A stretch of DNA of 64,000 bases from Desulfomarina profundi. Lineage in GTDB: Bacteria; Desulfobacterota; Desulfobulbia; Desulfobulbales; Desulfocapsaceae. Location: the NCBI RefSeq assembly GCF_019703855.1, contig NZ_AP024086.1, positions 2,748,501 to 2,812,500 on the forward strand, in the 5' to 3' direction. The stretch's first letter is position 1; every line of letters begins with the position of its first letter. The notes beneath the pieces were generated by a model that made no database searches, was not told the origin of the DNA, and saw only the letters and a program-made list of their open reading frames with translations. Of the stretch, positions 18,419 to 26,802 are shown one piece after another. A program made the position numbers and the translations under genes.

Positions 18419-18757
18419 ATCAGCAACGTAAAATGAGTGGAGACTTTCAAGTCATTTTGAAAATAAAGCCCTGAATAAAGAACGTCCCGTCCGGAAGACT
18501 GCGTGAATTTCTCTGGTCTGTCATATGCCAATGACAATTTTTAAGACCGATGATGAGGTGGCAGCTCCAGGACGGACCCTACAATGCACCGAACTTTTTG
18601 GCAGAGGTTCATAAATGAGTGCGAATGGAAGCATGACGTTTCAGGGATTATTTAAAAAATGGTTCGCCACGTCGAACTTATATCTTGACAAGCCTTCTCA
18701 TGGAAGAAATGCGGGCTAAAAGCTGCCTGCTGTTCTTCTTTGTACAGGATCAACATC

Positions 18758-20248
18758 ATGACAAATATTATTCGATATCCCGAAAAAGCCGCTTCAAGAA
18801 ATTACGATGTCATAATTATCGGTGGAGGCATTTACGGTATTACCCTCGCCCTTGAAGCAAGTCTTCGCGGCAAACGCTCCCTGCTCCTCGAGAAAGGAGA
18901 CTTTGGAGAATACACCAGTTTCAACAGCCTGAAAATTATTCATGGAGGTCTCCGTTACCTGCAATCCCTCGACCTGCCAAGATTTTGGGAATCAGTCAGG
19001 GAACGGTCATGGTACCTCAAACATTTTCCCCACAGGGTGCATCCCATGCCCTGCCTCATGCCACTTTACGGTAGAGGGCTGAAAAGACCAGTCATTTTTC
19101 GTATCGCCCTTCTCCTCAATCATCTCCTCTCCCCAGGCCGTAACAGAGATCTTGAAGAGGACCGCAAATTACCAGTTGGCCGTATCGTGTCCGCAGCAGA
19201 GTCCCAAAAGATATTCCCCCTGGTCAACACAGAAGGGCTGCAGGGCAGTGCACTCTGGTATGACGCCTGTATGCCCGACTCCCAGCTTCTGGTCATGGAA
19301 CTGTTGCGGACGGCATGTGATCTCGGCGCAACTCCACTCAATTATTGTGAAGTACAATCACTCACCCTATCCACGGACAGGACAATCATCGAGGGAGTAC
19401 ACGCCCTGGATCGTGAAAGTGGAAAAACATATGAATTCAGCGCGCCCATAGTCATCAACAGCGCAGGTCCCTGGTGCCGTGCTGTTGTAAATGGAATTGG
19501 TGGCGATTGTGAAGAATTGTTCCGCCCCTCCCTTGCCTGGAATATTTCATTTAACCGTCCCGCTCTCTCCGACCACGCCCTTGCCGTGCAGGCAGATACG
19601 CCAGGCAGCCGAGCCCTCTTCGTCACTCCCTGGAAAGGCAGGATTTTTGCAGGATGTGGCCATGAGCCCTGGTTGAAGGGACCGGATCGCCCCATGCCAA
19701 CGAGAAAACAGATCAACACTTTTATCAAAGAACTGAACGCCGCGATTCCAGGCCTCGATCTCAACATAAATGATGTTCACCGGGTTTTTGCCGGTCTTTT
19801 ACCAACCGTGGAGAACGGCAGCAATATTTTGACAAGACGCGAAGTGATTATCGACCATGGTGCGAAGCAGGGTCCGCAGGGGCTTTATAGTGTAGGTGGT
19901 ATAAAATTTACCACCGCCCGCCTGGTTGCCGAAAAGATATGGGGGATGATCAGTAAAAATAATCCCGGCCTGATACCACCCGATACGGCCATGCCTGTCT
20001 GCCGCACAGGTATCTATCCGCAGGACAGTGATACAAAGCAGGGTATGTACAAAATTCTTGCCAGCGACAAGACCATAGTTCATCTTGACGACCTGATAGT
20101 GCGCAGGTCAACGACCTGGGAAAAAGGCCCGGATGCTGTATCTGACGATTTAACAGAAATGTTTGACTGGGGTGATCCCCGAAAAATGGAAGAACTGGCC
20201 AAATGCATAGCCAGTGTACAACCCCTCACACAGGAGGACAATTCATGA
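18758..20248 (+). CDS. FAD-dependent oxidoreductase, GlpD/glycerol-3-phosphate dehydrogenase-like
   Basis: A 496-residue DAO-superfamily protein. The FAD site is VIIIGGGIYGITLAL near residue 20, followed by LLLEKGDFGEYTS and IHGGLRYLQ, both typical of GlpD/GlpA. C-terminal YSVGGIKFTTAR is also conserved in the family. ATG 18758, after AGGATC, is preferred over an upstream in-frame TTG. GlpD enzymes are usually ~500-550 residues with a helical C-terminal domain; here that part is short and divergent. It overlaps the next AsnB-like gene by ATGA, so the pair works together, probably on a glycerol- or sugar-phosphate-like intermediate of this cluster. Confidence 0.8.
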   Translation: MTNIIRYPEKAASRNYDVIIIGGGIYGITLALEASLRGKRSLLLEKGDFGEYTSFNSLKIIHGGLRYLQSLDLPRFWESVRERSWYLKHFPHRVHPMPCLMPLYGRGLKRPVIFRIALLLNHLLSPGRNRDLEEDRKLPVGRIVSAAESQKIFPLVNTEGLQGSALWYDACMPDSQLLVMELLRTACDLGATPLNYCEVQSLTLSTDRTIIEGVHALDRESGKTYEFSAPIVINSAGPWCRAVVNGIGGDCEELFRPSLAWNISFNRPALSDHALAVQADTPGSRALFVTPWKGRIFAGCGHEPWLKGPDRPMPTRKQINTFIKELNAAIPGLDLNINDVHRVFAGLLPTVENGSNILTRREVIIDHGAKQGPQGLYSVGGIKFTTARLVAEKIWGMISKNNPGLIPPDTAMPVCRTGIYPQDSDTKQGMYKILASDKTIVHLDDLIVRRSTTWEKGPDAVSDDLTEMFDWGDPRKMEELAKCIASVQPLTQEDNS

Positions 20249-22113
20249 TCTCCGGTTTTTTCTTAACCAATGGCCAAAACTCAAAAGGTGTAAACCGATT
20301 CAAGGAACTCCGGAACACGCCATCGACACACATTGTTTACACTGACGACAACCTCATTCTATCCAATACGGTTGACCGGGATGCTCTTGGCGACAAGATT
20401 TGCAACCCACTGGTCTCTGAAAATAAAAAGTTAATTGTTCATTTTTCTGGAACGATTTACAATCGAAAAGAATATATCCAAAAATACGATCTGCCGCTCA
20501 AACCCGACAGCAGCAGCGGCGATGCAGACCTTATATTGGCATTGTACCTCACTTTTGGAGAAAATCTTCTCACCCATCTTGATGGAACATTCTCCTTTCT
20601 CATCTACGATAAAAATGAAGAAAAACTTCTTCTCTGTCGAGATCATTTTGGCGTAGAACCGCTTTACTATTTTGAGGCACCCGATTTCTTTGTCTTTTCC
20701 TCGACCATCGCGGGTATTCTCAGACTCACTGGACAGAGCAAAAATCTCCACCACCCGGCGCTGGCAAAGATACTTCTTTTTAACTACAATGTGGGTTTTG
20801 ATACACTGGTGGAGGGCATAAAGCGTCTGCCACCCGCCCATTTCCTCAAGATACATGGCGGACAGCCCCTGCTCAAAAGGTATTGGTCAATAGACTTCAC
20901 ACCCGTTTCACGACCGGAAGAAACAGTCTGTCAGGAGCTCCTGCAGCACCTCCGCCGGGCAGTTGGCTCATGCCTCTCCGGCACAGACCAGAGTGGTGTT
21001 TTCCTCAGCGGCGGCATGGATTCCAGCACAATGCTTGCTCTCAGCGCAGAACATGAACCAACCAGCCTCGACACCTTTTCTTACAGATGTAAAGCCGCCT
21101 CTTTTGACGAATCACAATACGCACGGCAGATGGCTGAATTCGCCGGTTCTCATCATCATGAATCAGAATACTCCAGTAACGATGTACTTCTTATGCCGGA
21201 AGTTGTCAAAGCGATGAACGAGCCGTTCTCGGATGTGGGCATCAATATTGCCACCTACCTGCTCGGCCGGGAAGCAGCTGCAACCGGTACCGGCTTGATT
21301 CTTACCGGTGATGGTGGTGACGAATTATTTGCCGGCCACCCTGTTTATGAAGCTGATAAAATTGCAAGATATATCGATACAATTCCACGTTTTTTACTGG
21401 GCCCCCTTTTTTCTCTCTTCCGGCAACTGCCCGACTCCGACCAGAAAAAGAACCTTTCTGTTAAGCTTAAACGATTTTCTGAAAGTATGTCCTATCCGCG
21501 GGAACTGCTTTCCCATCGATGGCGCATCTATTACGATGCAGCGTCATTGCTCCAGCTGGCCGGTGAAAATTTAACTGATGCTGTCAACTGGAATAATCTT
21601 CTGGAGGATATTCTTTTAATCAATGAAAAAACCAGTAGTTTTGATCCACTGGCAAGAAGTTTAGCCAGTGATTACCAGACGGTAGTCGATTTCTATCTCC
21701 GACGAAACGATCTGATCCGTCGTTTTAATATCGATATCCGCTATCCAATGTTTGACCGTAAGCTGGTTGAATACTGCGCTTCTCTACCCAGTTCACTGAA
21801 AATAAAAGGCTGGTTTGACACCAAGTATATTTTCAAAAAGACAATGGAACCTGTTTTACCCCATTCCATTATTTATCGAAAAGACAAGCTCGGCCACAGT
21901 ATTCCCTTAAAAAACTGGATTCGCGACGATAACAGGGTGCGGGAGATGATACTTGATCATGTATCTGGAGAAACCATCAGCAGGCGAGGATTGTTCAAAA
22001 CCAGTACTATCGCAGAAATGACCAATGATCATCTCAGAAAAAAATCCAATCATTCACACAGGCTCTGGACACTTGCCGTAATGGAGATGTGGCTGCGGCA
22101 TCATTTTGATTAG
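20245..22113 (+). CDS. AsnB-like protein without the glutaminase cysteine
   Basis: A 622-residue protein. The synthetase half is intact: FLSGGMDSSTML for ATP and LTGDGGDELFAGHPVYE. The N-terminal half is recognisably GATase-7 (VHFSGTIYNRKEY, LLCRDHFGVEPLYY), but the protein starts MISGFFLTN where active enzymes have Met-Cys-Gly. ATG 20245 follows GGAGGACAATTC, so this start is well supported and the Cys is truly absent. It may use free ammonia, take ammonia from the neighbouring AsnB, or form an intramolecular bond as beta-lactam synthetase does. The ATGA overlap couples it to the GlpD-like gene. Confidence 0.85.
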   Translation: MISGFFLTNGQNSKGVNRFKELRNTPSTHIVYTDDNLILSNTVDRDALGDKICNPLVSENKKLIVHFSGTIYNRKEYIQKYDLPLKPDSSSGDADLILALYLTFGENLLTHLDGTFSFLIYDKNEEKLLLCRDHFGVEPLYYFEAPDFFVFSSTIAGILRLTGQSKNLHHPALAKILLFNYNVGFDTLVEGIKRLPPAHFLKIHGGQPLLKRYWSIDFTPVSRPEETVCQELLQHLRRAVGSCLSGTDQSGVFLSGGMDSSTMLALSAEHEPTSLDTFSYRCKAASFDESQYARQMAEFAGSHHHESEYSSNDVLLMPEVVKAMNEPFSDVGINIATYLLGREAAATGTGLILTGDGGDELFAGHPVYEADKIARYIDTIPRFLLGPLFSLFRQLPDSDQKKNLSVKLKRFSESMSYPRELLSHRWRIYYDAASLLQLAGENLTDAVNWNNLLEDILLINEKTSSFDPLARSLASDYQTVVDFYLRRNDLIRRFNIDIRYPMFDRKLVEYCASLPSSLKIKGWFDTKYIFKKTMEPVLPHSIIYRKDKLGHSIPLKNWIRDDNRVREMILDHVSGETISRRGLFKTSTIAEMTNDHLRKKSNHSHRLWTLAVMEMWLRHHFD

Positions 22114-22132
22114 TCAGTGTCCGTCCCTTTGC

Positions 22133-22163
22133 AACCCGCATTGCCAATCTGTGCATGCGGGTT
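22133..22163. terminator. Hairpin after the AsnB-like gene
   Basis: AACCCGCAT (22133-22141) and ATGCGGGTT (22155-22163) form a perfect 9-bp stem 20 nt after the AsnB-like stop. The tail is only moderately T-rich, so termination is probable rather than certain. The right arm touches the stop of the small minus-strand frame. Confidence 0.5.
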
Positions 22164-22308
22164 AAAAACTCTTCTTTTTGCCCATTTCCTGAAAATTATA
22201 TTCCAGCATCTTCTTAAAAATATCAATTATCAAACCGTCTGAAGCTGTATCAGTTTTCTTTTCCGAAGAAGCAGTTGAGCCGGCCCTTGTCTCTTTTTCC
22301 TTATCCAT
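22162..22308 (-). CDS. Possible small protein, 48 aa
   Basis: A short frame starting MDKEKETRAG and ending GKKKSF, with a Ser/Thr/Lys-rich front and a helix (IDIFKKMLEYNF) at the end. GGGAG lies about 7 nt before the start; an in-frame ATG five codons earlier is also possible. I do not recognise it. Composition looks protein-like, but this could be chance. Confidence 0.35.
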   Translation of the reverse strand: MDKEKETRAGSTASSEKKTDTASDGLIIDIFKKMLEYNFQEMGKKKSF

Positions 22309-22340
22309 TCTCTTTTCTCCCATAACAAATATGGTTTTTA

Positions 22341-22385
22341 CCTAAATCCTGCACTTCGACAAACTTGCCAATTGCAGGATTTAGG
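22341..22385. repeat. 13-bp perfect inverted repeat
   Basis: CCTAAATCCTGCA (22341-22353) and TGCAGGATTTAGG (22373-22385) flank a 19-nt loop. It lies just upstream of the small minus-strand frame and could be an operator, a terminator or a copy of a repetitive element. Confidence 0.6.
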
Positions 22386-22653
22386 TTTTAGTATTTTGAT
22401 TTCCCGTGGAACGTGATTGTTGAAACACGCCCGATAAAACAGCCACATCTTCTCCGCTATGATTGTCAGGTTGAACTTTGTATGTGATCAGATTATTTTT
22501 TTCATTCTTACCTGTTTTTCCTGAACAATGCAATGCCGGGGAACCACTCTTCACCCTGCATCTGCCCGCCGAAGAGATACCTGCTCTTCTGAAAAGAATT
22601 GACAGATCGCTTGTTTCTCTGTAATTCCTGTTTATACTATGCGTTGATGCATG

Positions 22654-22677
22654 GCGGCAGCTTTCTGCCGCTTTTTT
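22654..22677 (+). terminator. Rho-independent terminator 35 nt before lysS (possible attenuator)
   Basis: GCGGCAG-CTTT-CTGCCGC followed by six T is a classic terminator. Only 35 nt remain before the lysS ATG, too little for a full promoter plus leader. Either lysS is transcribed by read-through, so this attenuates it, or it has a near-leaderless mRNA. Confidence 0.7.
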
Positions 22678-22712
22678 ATTTCTTTTTTGTCAATCTCTGA
22701 AATCCAATCGTT

Positions 22713-24209
22713 ATGAGTCAAAACCAAGATAATCAGACCCTGAAACAGCGCCGGGAGAAAGCCGAGTCCCTTGAAGACACAGGCGTAAAGCTTTACAGCA
22801 ACTCCTTTACTCCCAAAAATTGCATTAGAGAGCTTTTACCCAGGGGAGAAACCCTCCAGGCCCAGGAGAAAGAGAAGGGCAGCCCAATCTATTCCATAGC
22901 CGGGCGTATCATGGCCATGCGCAAATTCGGCAAGGCCGCCTTTTGTCATATCAGCGATTCGACAGGACAGATCCAGATATACGTAAAAAAGGACACATTG
23001 GGGGATGAGATATTCGCGACCTTTAAAAAATGGGATATCGGTGATATTGTCGGCATCACAGGCACCCTTTTTAAAACCAAGGTGGGCGAACTCTCCCTGG
23101 CTGCTACGGAAATCACCATGATTTCCAAATCGCTGCGGCCTCTGCCTGAAAAATGGCATGGGTTAACCGATGTTGAAACCCGCTATCGCCAACGCTACGT
23201 GGATCTCATCGTCACTCCGGAGAGCCGGGAAACATTCAGAAAGCGAGTGCAAATCATCAGGCTTATCCGCGAATTTCTCAATGCCCGTGATTTCATGGAG
23301 GTGGAAACCCCCATGATGCAACCGGTACCCGGTGGTGCCACGGCCAGACCATTCAAGACCTATCATAATGCCCTGGATATGGATCTTTTCCTCCGCATCG
23401 CTCCCGAACTGTACCTGAAACGGCTGCTTGTCGGCGGTTTTGAGAAGGTTTTTGAAATCAATAGAAATTTCAGGAATGAAGGACTTTCAACCCGTCATAA
23501 TCCCGAGTTTACCATGCTGGAGTTCTACCAGGCCTATGCCACCTACGAAGATCTCATTGACCTCACGGAAGAGATGATCTCCTCGATCTGTCAACAGGTC
23601 AACGGTACCATGGAAATCAGCTACCAGGGCACCCCTGTCAACCTGGCCCCTCCCTGGAAACGTCTGACTATGGATGAAGCCCTGGTGGAAGTGGCAGGAA
23701 TAAATAAGGCCGATCTTGCCAATGATGACAAGGTCATGGCTCTTGCCGCGGAAAATGGTATCCAGCTTGATGGGCAGGCAGGCCCCGGTAAGGCCAAAAC
23801 GGAACTTTTTGAACTGCTGGTTGAAGAAAAACTGATAGATCCCACCTTTATCACATCCTATCCCACTGAGGTATCCCCCCTTGCCAGGAGAAACGAAGAC
23901 GACCCCACAGTCACCGACCGCTTTGAGCTGTTTATCACCGGCCGCGAACTGGCCAATGCCTTCAGTGAGCTCAATGACCCGCGGGACCAGTATAAGCGGT
24001 TCAAGGAGCAGATAGACAATCGTGGAGATGACGACGAGATCCACCCTGTTCTTGACCATGATTACATCAGAGCACTCGAATATGGTATGCCGTCGGCGGC
24101 AGGGGAAGGAATCGGGATAGACCGGCTGGTCATGCTGCTCACCGATGCCCCATCAATCCGCGATGTCATTCTTTTTCCCCACCTCAAACCGGAAGCACTA
24201 AAAGATTGA
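22713..24209 (+). CDS. lysS: Lysyl-tRNA synthetase, class II
   Basis: A 498-residue enzyme that charges tRNA-Lys. The N-terminal OB fold (AGRIMAMRKFGKAAFCHISD) binds the anticodon. The class II core has motif 2 (FEINRNFRNEGLSTRHNPEFTM) and motif 3 (GEGIGIDRLVMLL). The length is normal. It is followed one base later by lolC, so lysS-lolCD form an operon, an arrangement that is common in this phylum. A terminator-like hairpin lies in its leader. Confidence 0.97.
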   Translation: MSQNQDNQTLKQRREKAESLEDTGVKLYSNSFTPKNCIRELLPRGETLQAQEKEKGSPIYSIAGRIMAMRKFGKAAFCHISDSTGQIQIYVKKDTLGDEIFATFKKWDIGDIVGITGTLFKTKVGELSLAATEITMISKSLRPLPEKWHGLTDVETRYRQRYVDLIVTPESRETFRKRVQIIRLIREFLNARDFMEVETPMMQPVPGGATARPFKTYHNALDMDLFLRIAPELYLKRLLVGGFEKVFEINRNFRNEGLSTRHNPEFTMLEFYQAYATYEDLIDLTEEMISSICQQVNGTMEISYQGTPVNLAPPWKRLTMDEALVEVAGINKADLANDDKVMALAAENGIQLDGQAGPGKAKTELFELLVEEKLIDPTFITSYPTEVSPLARRNEDDPTVTDRFELFITGRELANAFSELNDPRDQYKRFKEQIDNRGDDDEIHPVLDHDYIRALEYGMPSAAGEGIGIDRLVMLLTDAPSIRDVILFPHLKPEALKD

Positions 24210-24210
24210 T

Positions 24211-25437
24211 ATGTTTGAATGGTTTGTCGGACTCAGGTACCTGCGGGCAAAACACAGGCATGGTTTCATCTCCCTTATCTCCTTTATTTCCGTGGCAGGA
24301 ATTACGGTGGGGGTTATCGCTCTTATTGTGGTCCTGGCTGTATATTCCGGCTTTACGGGGGGGCTGCGTGATCAGATCCTCGGGGTTAATTCCCATATCA
24401 TCGTCCAGCAACTCGGGGGGAAAATCAGCGACTACCGGGAAGTGCGGAAAAAAATACTCTCCGTCAAGGATGTCACAGGTGCCACCCCTTATCTTTATGC
24501 CCAGACCCTGCTCAGCAGCGCCAGCGGAGGCAACGGGGTAGTCCTTCGCGGCATGGATCCCAAAAGTGCGGAAAATGTTGTGGGCCTTGCCAGCCAGATG
24601 ATCCAGGGCTCCATCTTCGACCTGACTCAAAATGACAACCCGAGACTGCCCAATATCATTCTCGGCAGGACACTTGCGGCGGAACTGCGGGTGGGCATGG
24701 GGGACAGAATCAGGCTGATCTCACCCTCGGGACCACTCACCCCCATGGGTATTATCCCCAAGGTGAAAACGTGCAGAGTATCCGGCATTTTTAAAAGCGG
24801 CATGAATGAATATGACTCCACCCTTGCCTACATGTCTCTTGCCGATGTCCAGCAGTTTCTCGGCCTGGGAGATATTGCCCACGGTATTGAGGTGACAGTC
24901 ACGGAAAAGGAACTTGACCACGCGGACCGGATTGCGGAAAACATTGTAAAGAAACTGGGAATGGGCTTTATCGCCAAGGACTGGATGATGATGAACCACA
25001 ATCTCTTTGCCGCCTTCAAACTGGAAAAAATCGGCATGTTTATCTGCATGGCCCTCATCATTTTGGTGGCCGCGCTTAACATCATCAGCGCCCTGGTCAT
25101 GGTGGTAATGGAAAAAAGCCGGGATATCGCCATTCTCAAGTCCATGGGTGCCACGTCGCGCTCAATCATGAAAATATTTTTTATCCAGGGCCTGGTGATT
25201 GCACTTACCGGAACAACCCTGGGGGTGATCGGCGGACTCTCCCTCTGCGAACTGCTCTCCCGCTACAAGTTTATAGAGCTGCCGTCCAATGTGTATCCCA
25301 TGACAACCCTGCCCATCAAGGTACTGCCCATGGACGTGACCATTGTCGCCGTCAGTTCCATTATCATCACGTTGCTGGCGACCCTCTATCCGTCCTGGAA
25401 AGGTTCCACCGTACAACCTGCAGAGGTACTGTCATAA
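24211..25437 (+). CDS. lolC: Lipoprotein-releasing ABC transporter permease LolC/E
   Basis: A 408-residue inner-membrane protein with one N-terminal helix (residues ~25-48), a large periplasmic domain of the MacB type, and three C-terminal helices (FtsX domain) from about residue 275. Its start FEWFVGLRYLRAK is characteristic of LolC/LolE. It works with LolD to pull mature lipoproteins out of the inner membrane for LolA. Only one permease gene is present, so it probably acts as a homodimer (the LolF situation). It keeps a run of seven G in frame near 24358. Its stop overlaps the lolD start by one base. Confidence 0.93.
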   Translation: MFEWFVGLRYLRAKHRHGFISLISFISVAGITVGVIALIVVLAVYSGFTGGLRDQILGVNSHIIVQQLGGKISDYREVRKKILSVKDVTGATPYLYAQTLLSSASGGNGVVLRGMDPKSAENVVGLASQMIQGSIFDLTQNDNPRLPNIILGRTLAAELRVGMGDRIRLISPSGPLTPMGIIPKVKTCRVSGIFKSGMNEYDSTLAYMSLADVQQFLGLGDIAHGIEVTVTEKELDHADRIAENIVKKLGMGFIAKDWMMMNHNLFAAFKLEKIGMFICMALIILVAALNIISALVMVVMEKSRDIAILKSMGATSRSIMKIFFIQGLVIALTGTTLGVIGGLSLCELLSRYKFIELPSNVYPMTTLPIKVLPMDVTIVAVSSIIITLLATLYPSWKGSTVQPAEVLS

Positions 25438-26108
25438 TGGGACTGTTTCTTGCTCAGGACATCACCAAAATATACCGTTCGGGAAATACAAAAATTACCG
25501 TATTAAATAACCTCTCCATCAACATCGAACGGGGTGAAATGACGGCTATCACCGGGGCTTCAGGCTCCGGCAAGACCACCCTGCTGCAGATTCTCGGCAC
25601 CCTGGCCAGACCAACCACAGGAAGTCTTTTTTTCAATGGGGAGGATCTGACGAGGAAAAACCAGCAGGAACTGGCCGAATTCAGAAACAGATCGTTAGGC
25701 TTTATTTTCCAGTTCCATCACCTGTTGCCCGACTTCACGGCCCTGGAGAATGTCCTGATGCCGGCTCTTATTGCCGGTCACGACAGGAAAGAAATGATAC
25801 CGGCAGCCCGCAGACTTTTGGAACGAATGGAGCTGAACCACCGGCTGCACCATAAAATCAGCGAACTGTCAGGTGGAGAACAGCAGCGCACAGCCCTGGC
25901 CAGGGCACTTATCATGAAGCCGGCCCTGGTTCTGGCTGATGAACCCACGGGCAACCTGGATTCCAGGTCGGGCAATCTTGTCTTTAACCTGTTCCAGGAC
26001 CTCTGCCGTGAGCGGGAACTGGCCACTATTATCGTCACCCATAACAATGATCTTGCAGACAGAATGGATCGTCGCCTCACTCTGAAAGAAGGTATCCTTA
26101 AAGAGTGA
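25437..26108 (+). CDS. lolD: Lipoprotein-releasing ABC transporter ATPase
   Basis: A 223-residue ABC ATPase with Walker A GASGSGKTTLL, Q-loop FQFHHLLPDF, signature LSGGEQQR, Walker B LVLADEPTGNLD and the switch His in VTHNND. These match the LolD/MacB subfamily. It overlaps lolC by one base and should form the ATPase of the same complex. It converges with the ferritin-like gene across 14 nt, with no clear terminator between them. Confidence 0.95.
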   Translation: MGLFLAQDITKIYRSGNTKITVLNNLSINIERGEMTAITGASGSGKTTLLQILGTLARPTTGSLFFNGEDLTRKNQQELAEFRNRSLGFIFQFHHLLPDFTALENVLMPALIAGHDRKEMIPAARRLLERMELNHRLHHKISELSGGEQQRTALARALIMKPALVLADEPTGNLDSRSGNLVFNLFQDLCRERELATIIVTHNNDLADRMDRRLTLKEGILKE

Positions 26109-26122
26109 CAAAAAATCCCGGA

Positions 26123-26632
26123 CTATTCAACCTCCATACTGATCTCCATGAAATTAAACCAGTGACCGCTCTTCTGGGCATGGTCCAGTTCAATCTGGAC
26201 GATATCAATATGGCGGTTTTCAATCTCCAGGAATTTTTCAAGCACTTCTTTTATCCTGCCCTCGGCATTTTCACTGGCTTTTTTATAATAATTGCTCGTC
26301 TCTATCTCCAGTTTCAGTGCCGCGTCAAGCAGCCGCTTCACATCTCCGAGCATCTTTTCAGGAATTTCGGCGGACATGGTCTGAATCTGTTCCTCTATTT
26401 TCTCTCTGGCCGGTATGGGTGTGTTCAGTTTTGTTACATCAATAACCCCTTCGGACTGGAGGACTTCCAGGCTGTATTCAAGAAAATCTATATGGGACTG
26501 TTCATCATCCCCAAGAGTCTGAAATAATGCTTTTCCCCTTTTGTCATCCACCTTTTCCACTGCCGAAAAATAGAGGTCTCTTACCTTTTTTTCATAATGA
26601 ATTGCTTCCAAAAATATTTCACGGGAATCCAT
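26123..26632 (-). CDS. Ferritin-like/rubrerythrin-type diiron protein without rubredoxin domain
   Basis: A 169-residue four-helix protein. Diiron ligands are visible in AIHYEKKVRDLY, LGDDEQSHIDFLEY, KLEIETSNYYKK and EIENRHIDIVQ, the spacing of the rubrerythrin family. There is no Cys-x2-Cys rubredoxin end, so it resembles erythrin or YciF-like proteins. It probably handles peroxide or stores iron in an oxygen-sensitive cell. GGAG five nt before ATG 26632 sets the start; an upstream frame would add 20 unlikely residues. Confidence 0.85.
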   Translation of the reverse strand: MDSREIFLEAIHYEKKVRDLYFSAVEKVDDKRGKALFQTLGDDEQSHIDFLEYSLEVLQSEGVIDVTKLNTPIPAREKIEEQIQTMSAEIPEKMLGDVKRLLDAALKLEIETSNYYKKASENAEGRIKEVLEKFLEIENRHIDIVQIELDHAQKSGHWFNFMEISMEVE

Positions 26633-26680
26633 ATACTCTCCAATTCTGTTTCTGATTAAAATAAAACATCCTGATAAAAC

Positions 26681-26703
26681 GTAACTGGTCACAGGATTTG
26701 CAA
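26681..26703. repeat. Diverged copy of the GTAACTGATCACAGGG motif
   Basis: GTAACTGGTCACAGG then ATTTGCAA. It shares 19 of 23 positions with the two identical copies at 41230 and 43297 and is oriented the same way relative to the minus-strand gene it precedes, 49 nt before the ATG. Confidence 0.45.
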
Positions 26704-26730
26704 CTCAGTGTTTTCATCTACCTTACCCCT

Positions 26731-26802
26731 GTAAGTGATCAGGGGTGCCGTAGATTCGTGCAATCGCGACCGTGCGAATATGCGGTGCCCCTGATCACTT
26801 AC
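26731..26802. repeat. 20-bp imperfect inverted repeat
   Basis: GTAAGTGATCAGGGGTGCCG (26731-26750) pairs with 26783-26802, mismatched only at two central positions. Inside, ATTCG and CGAAT form a nested stem. The left arm also contains ACCCCTG-N8-CAGGGGT just outside. Possible operator, bidirectional terminator or small repetitive element. Confidence 0.6.

Larger units (their letters stand above)
17083..18706 (+). mobile_element. IS110-family insertion sequence inserted in a 28-nt repeat motif
   Basis: The element has one transposase gene, a short left end of about 94 nt and a long right end of about 470 nt. Its boundaries come from comparison: the left flank GCCCGAACTGATGAG (17068-17082) and right flank AAATGCGGGCTAA (18707-18719) join into the same motif found uninterrupted at 35316-35343 and, reversed, at 60088-60115. 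The junction is ambiguous by AG (17081-17082 or 18705-18706), as expected for a family that shares a core dinucleotide and makes no longer target duplication. At 1.62 kb it is slightly long for IS110. Confidence 0.65.
22309..22712. other. Intergenic region upstream of lysS with dyads and a possible gene relic
   Basis: Contents: a 13-bp perfect inverted repeat at 22341-22385, a short open stretch at 22484-22624 on the plus strand whose last 35 codons look coding (AGEPLFTLHLPAEEIP) and may be a leftover C-terminus of a larger gene, and a terminator at 22654-22677 just before lysS. Confidence 0.4.

Noticed and set aside
18524-18704. Two short plus-strand frames of about 30 codons in the IS110 right end
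   Set aside because: No ribosome sites and no recognised family; the stretch is better explained as the non-coding end of the element.
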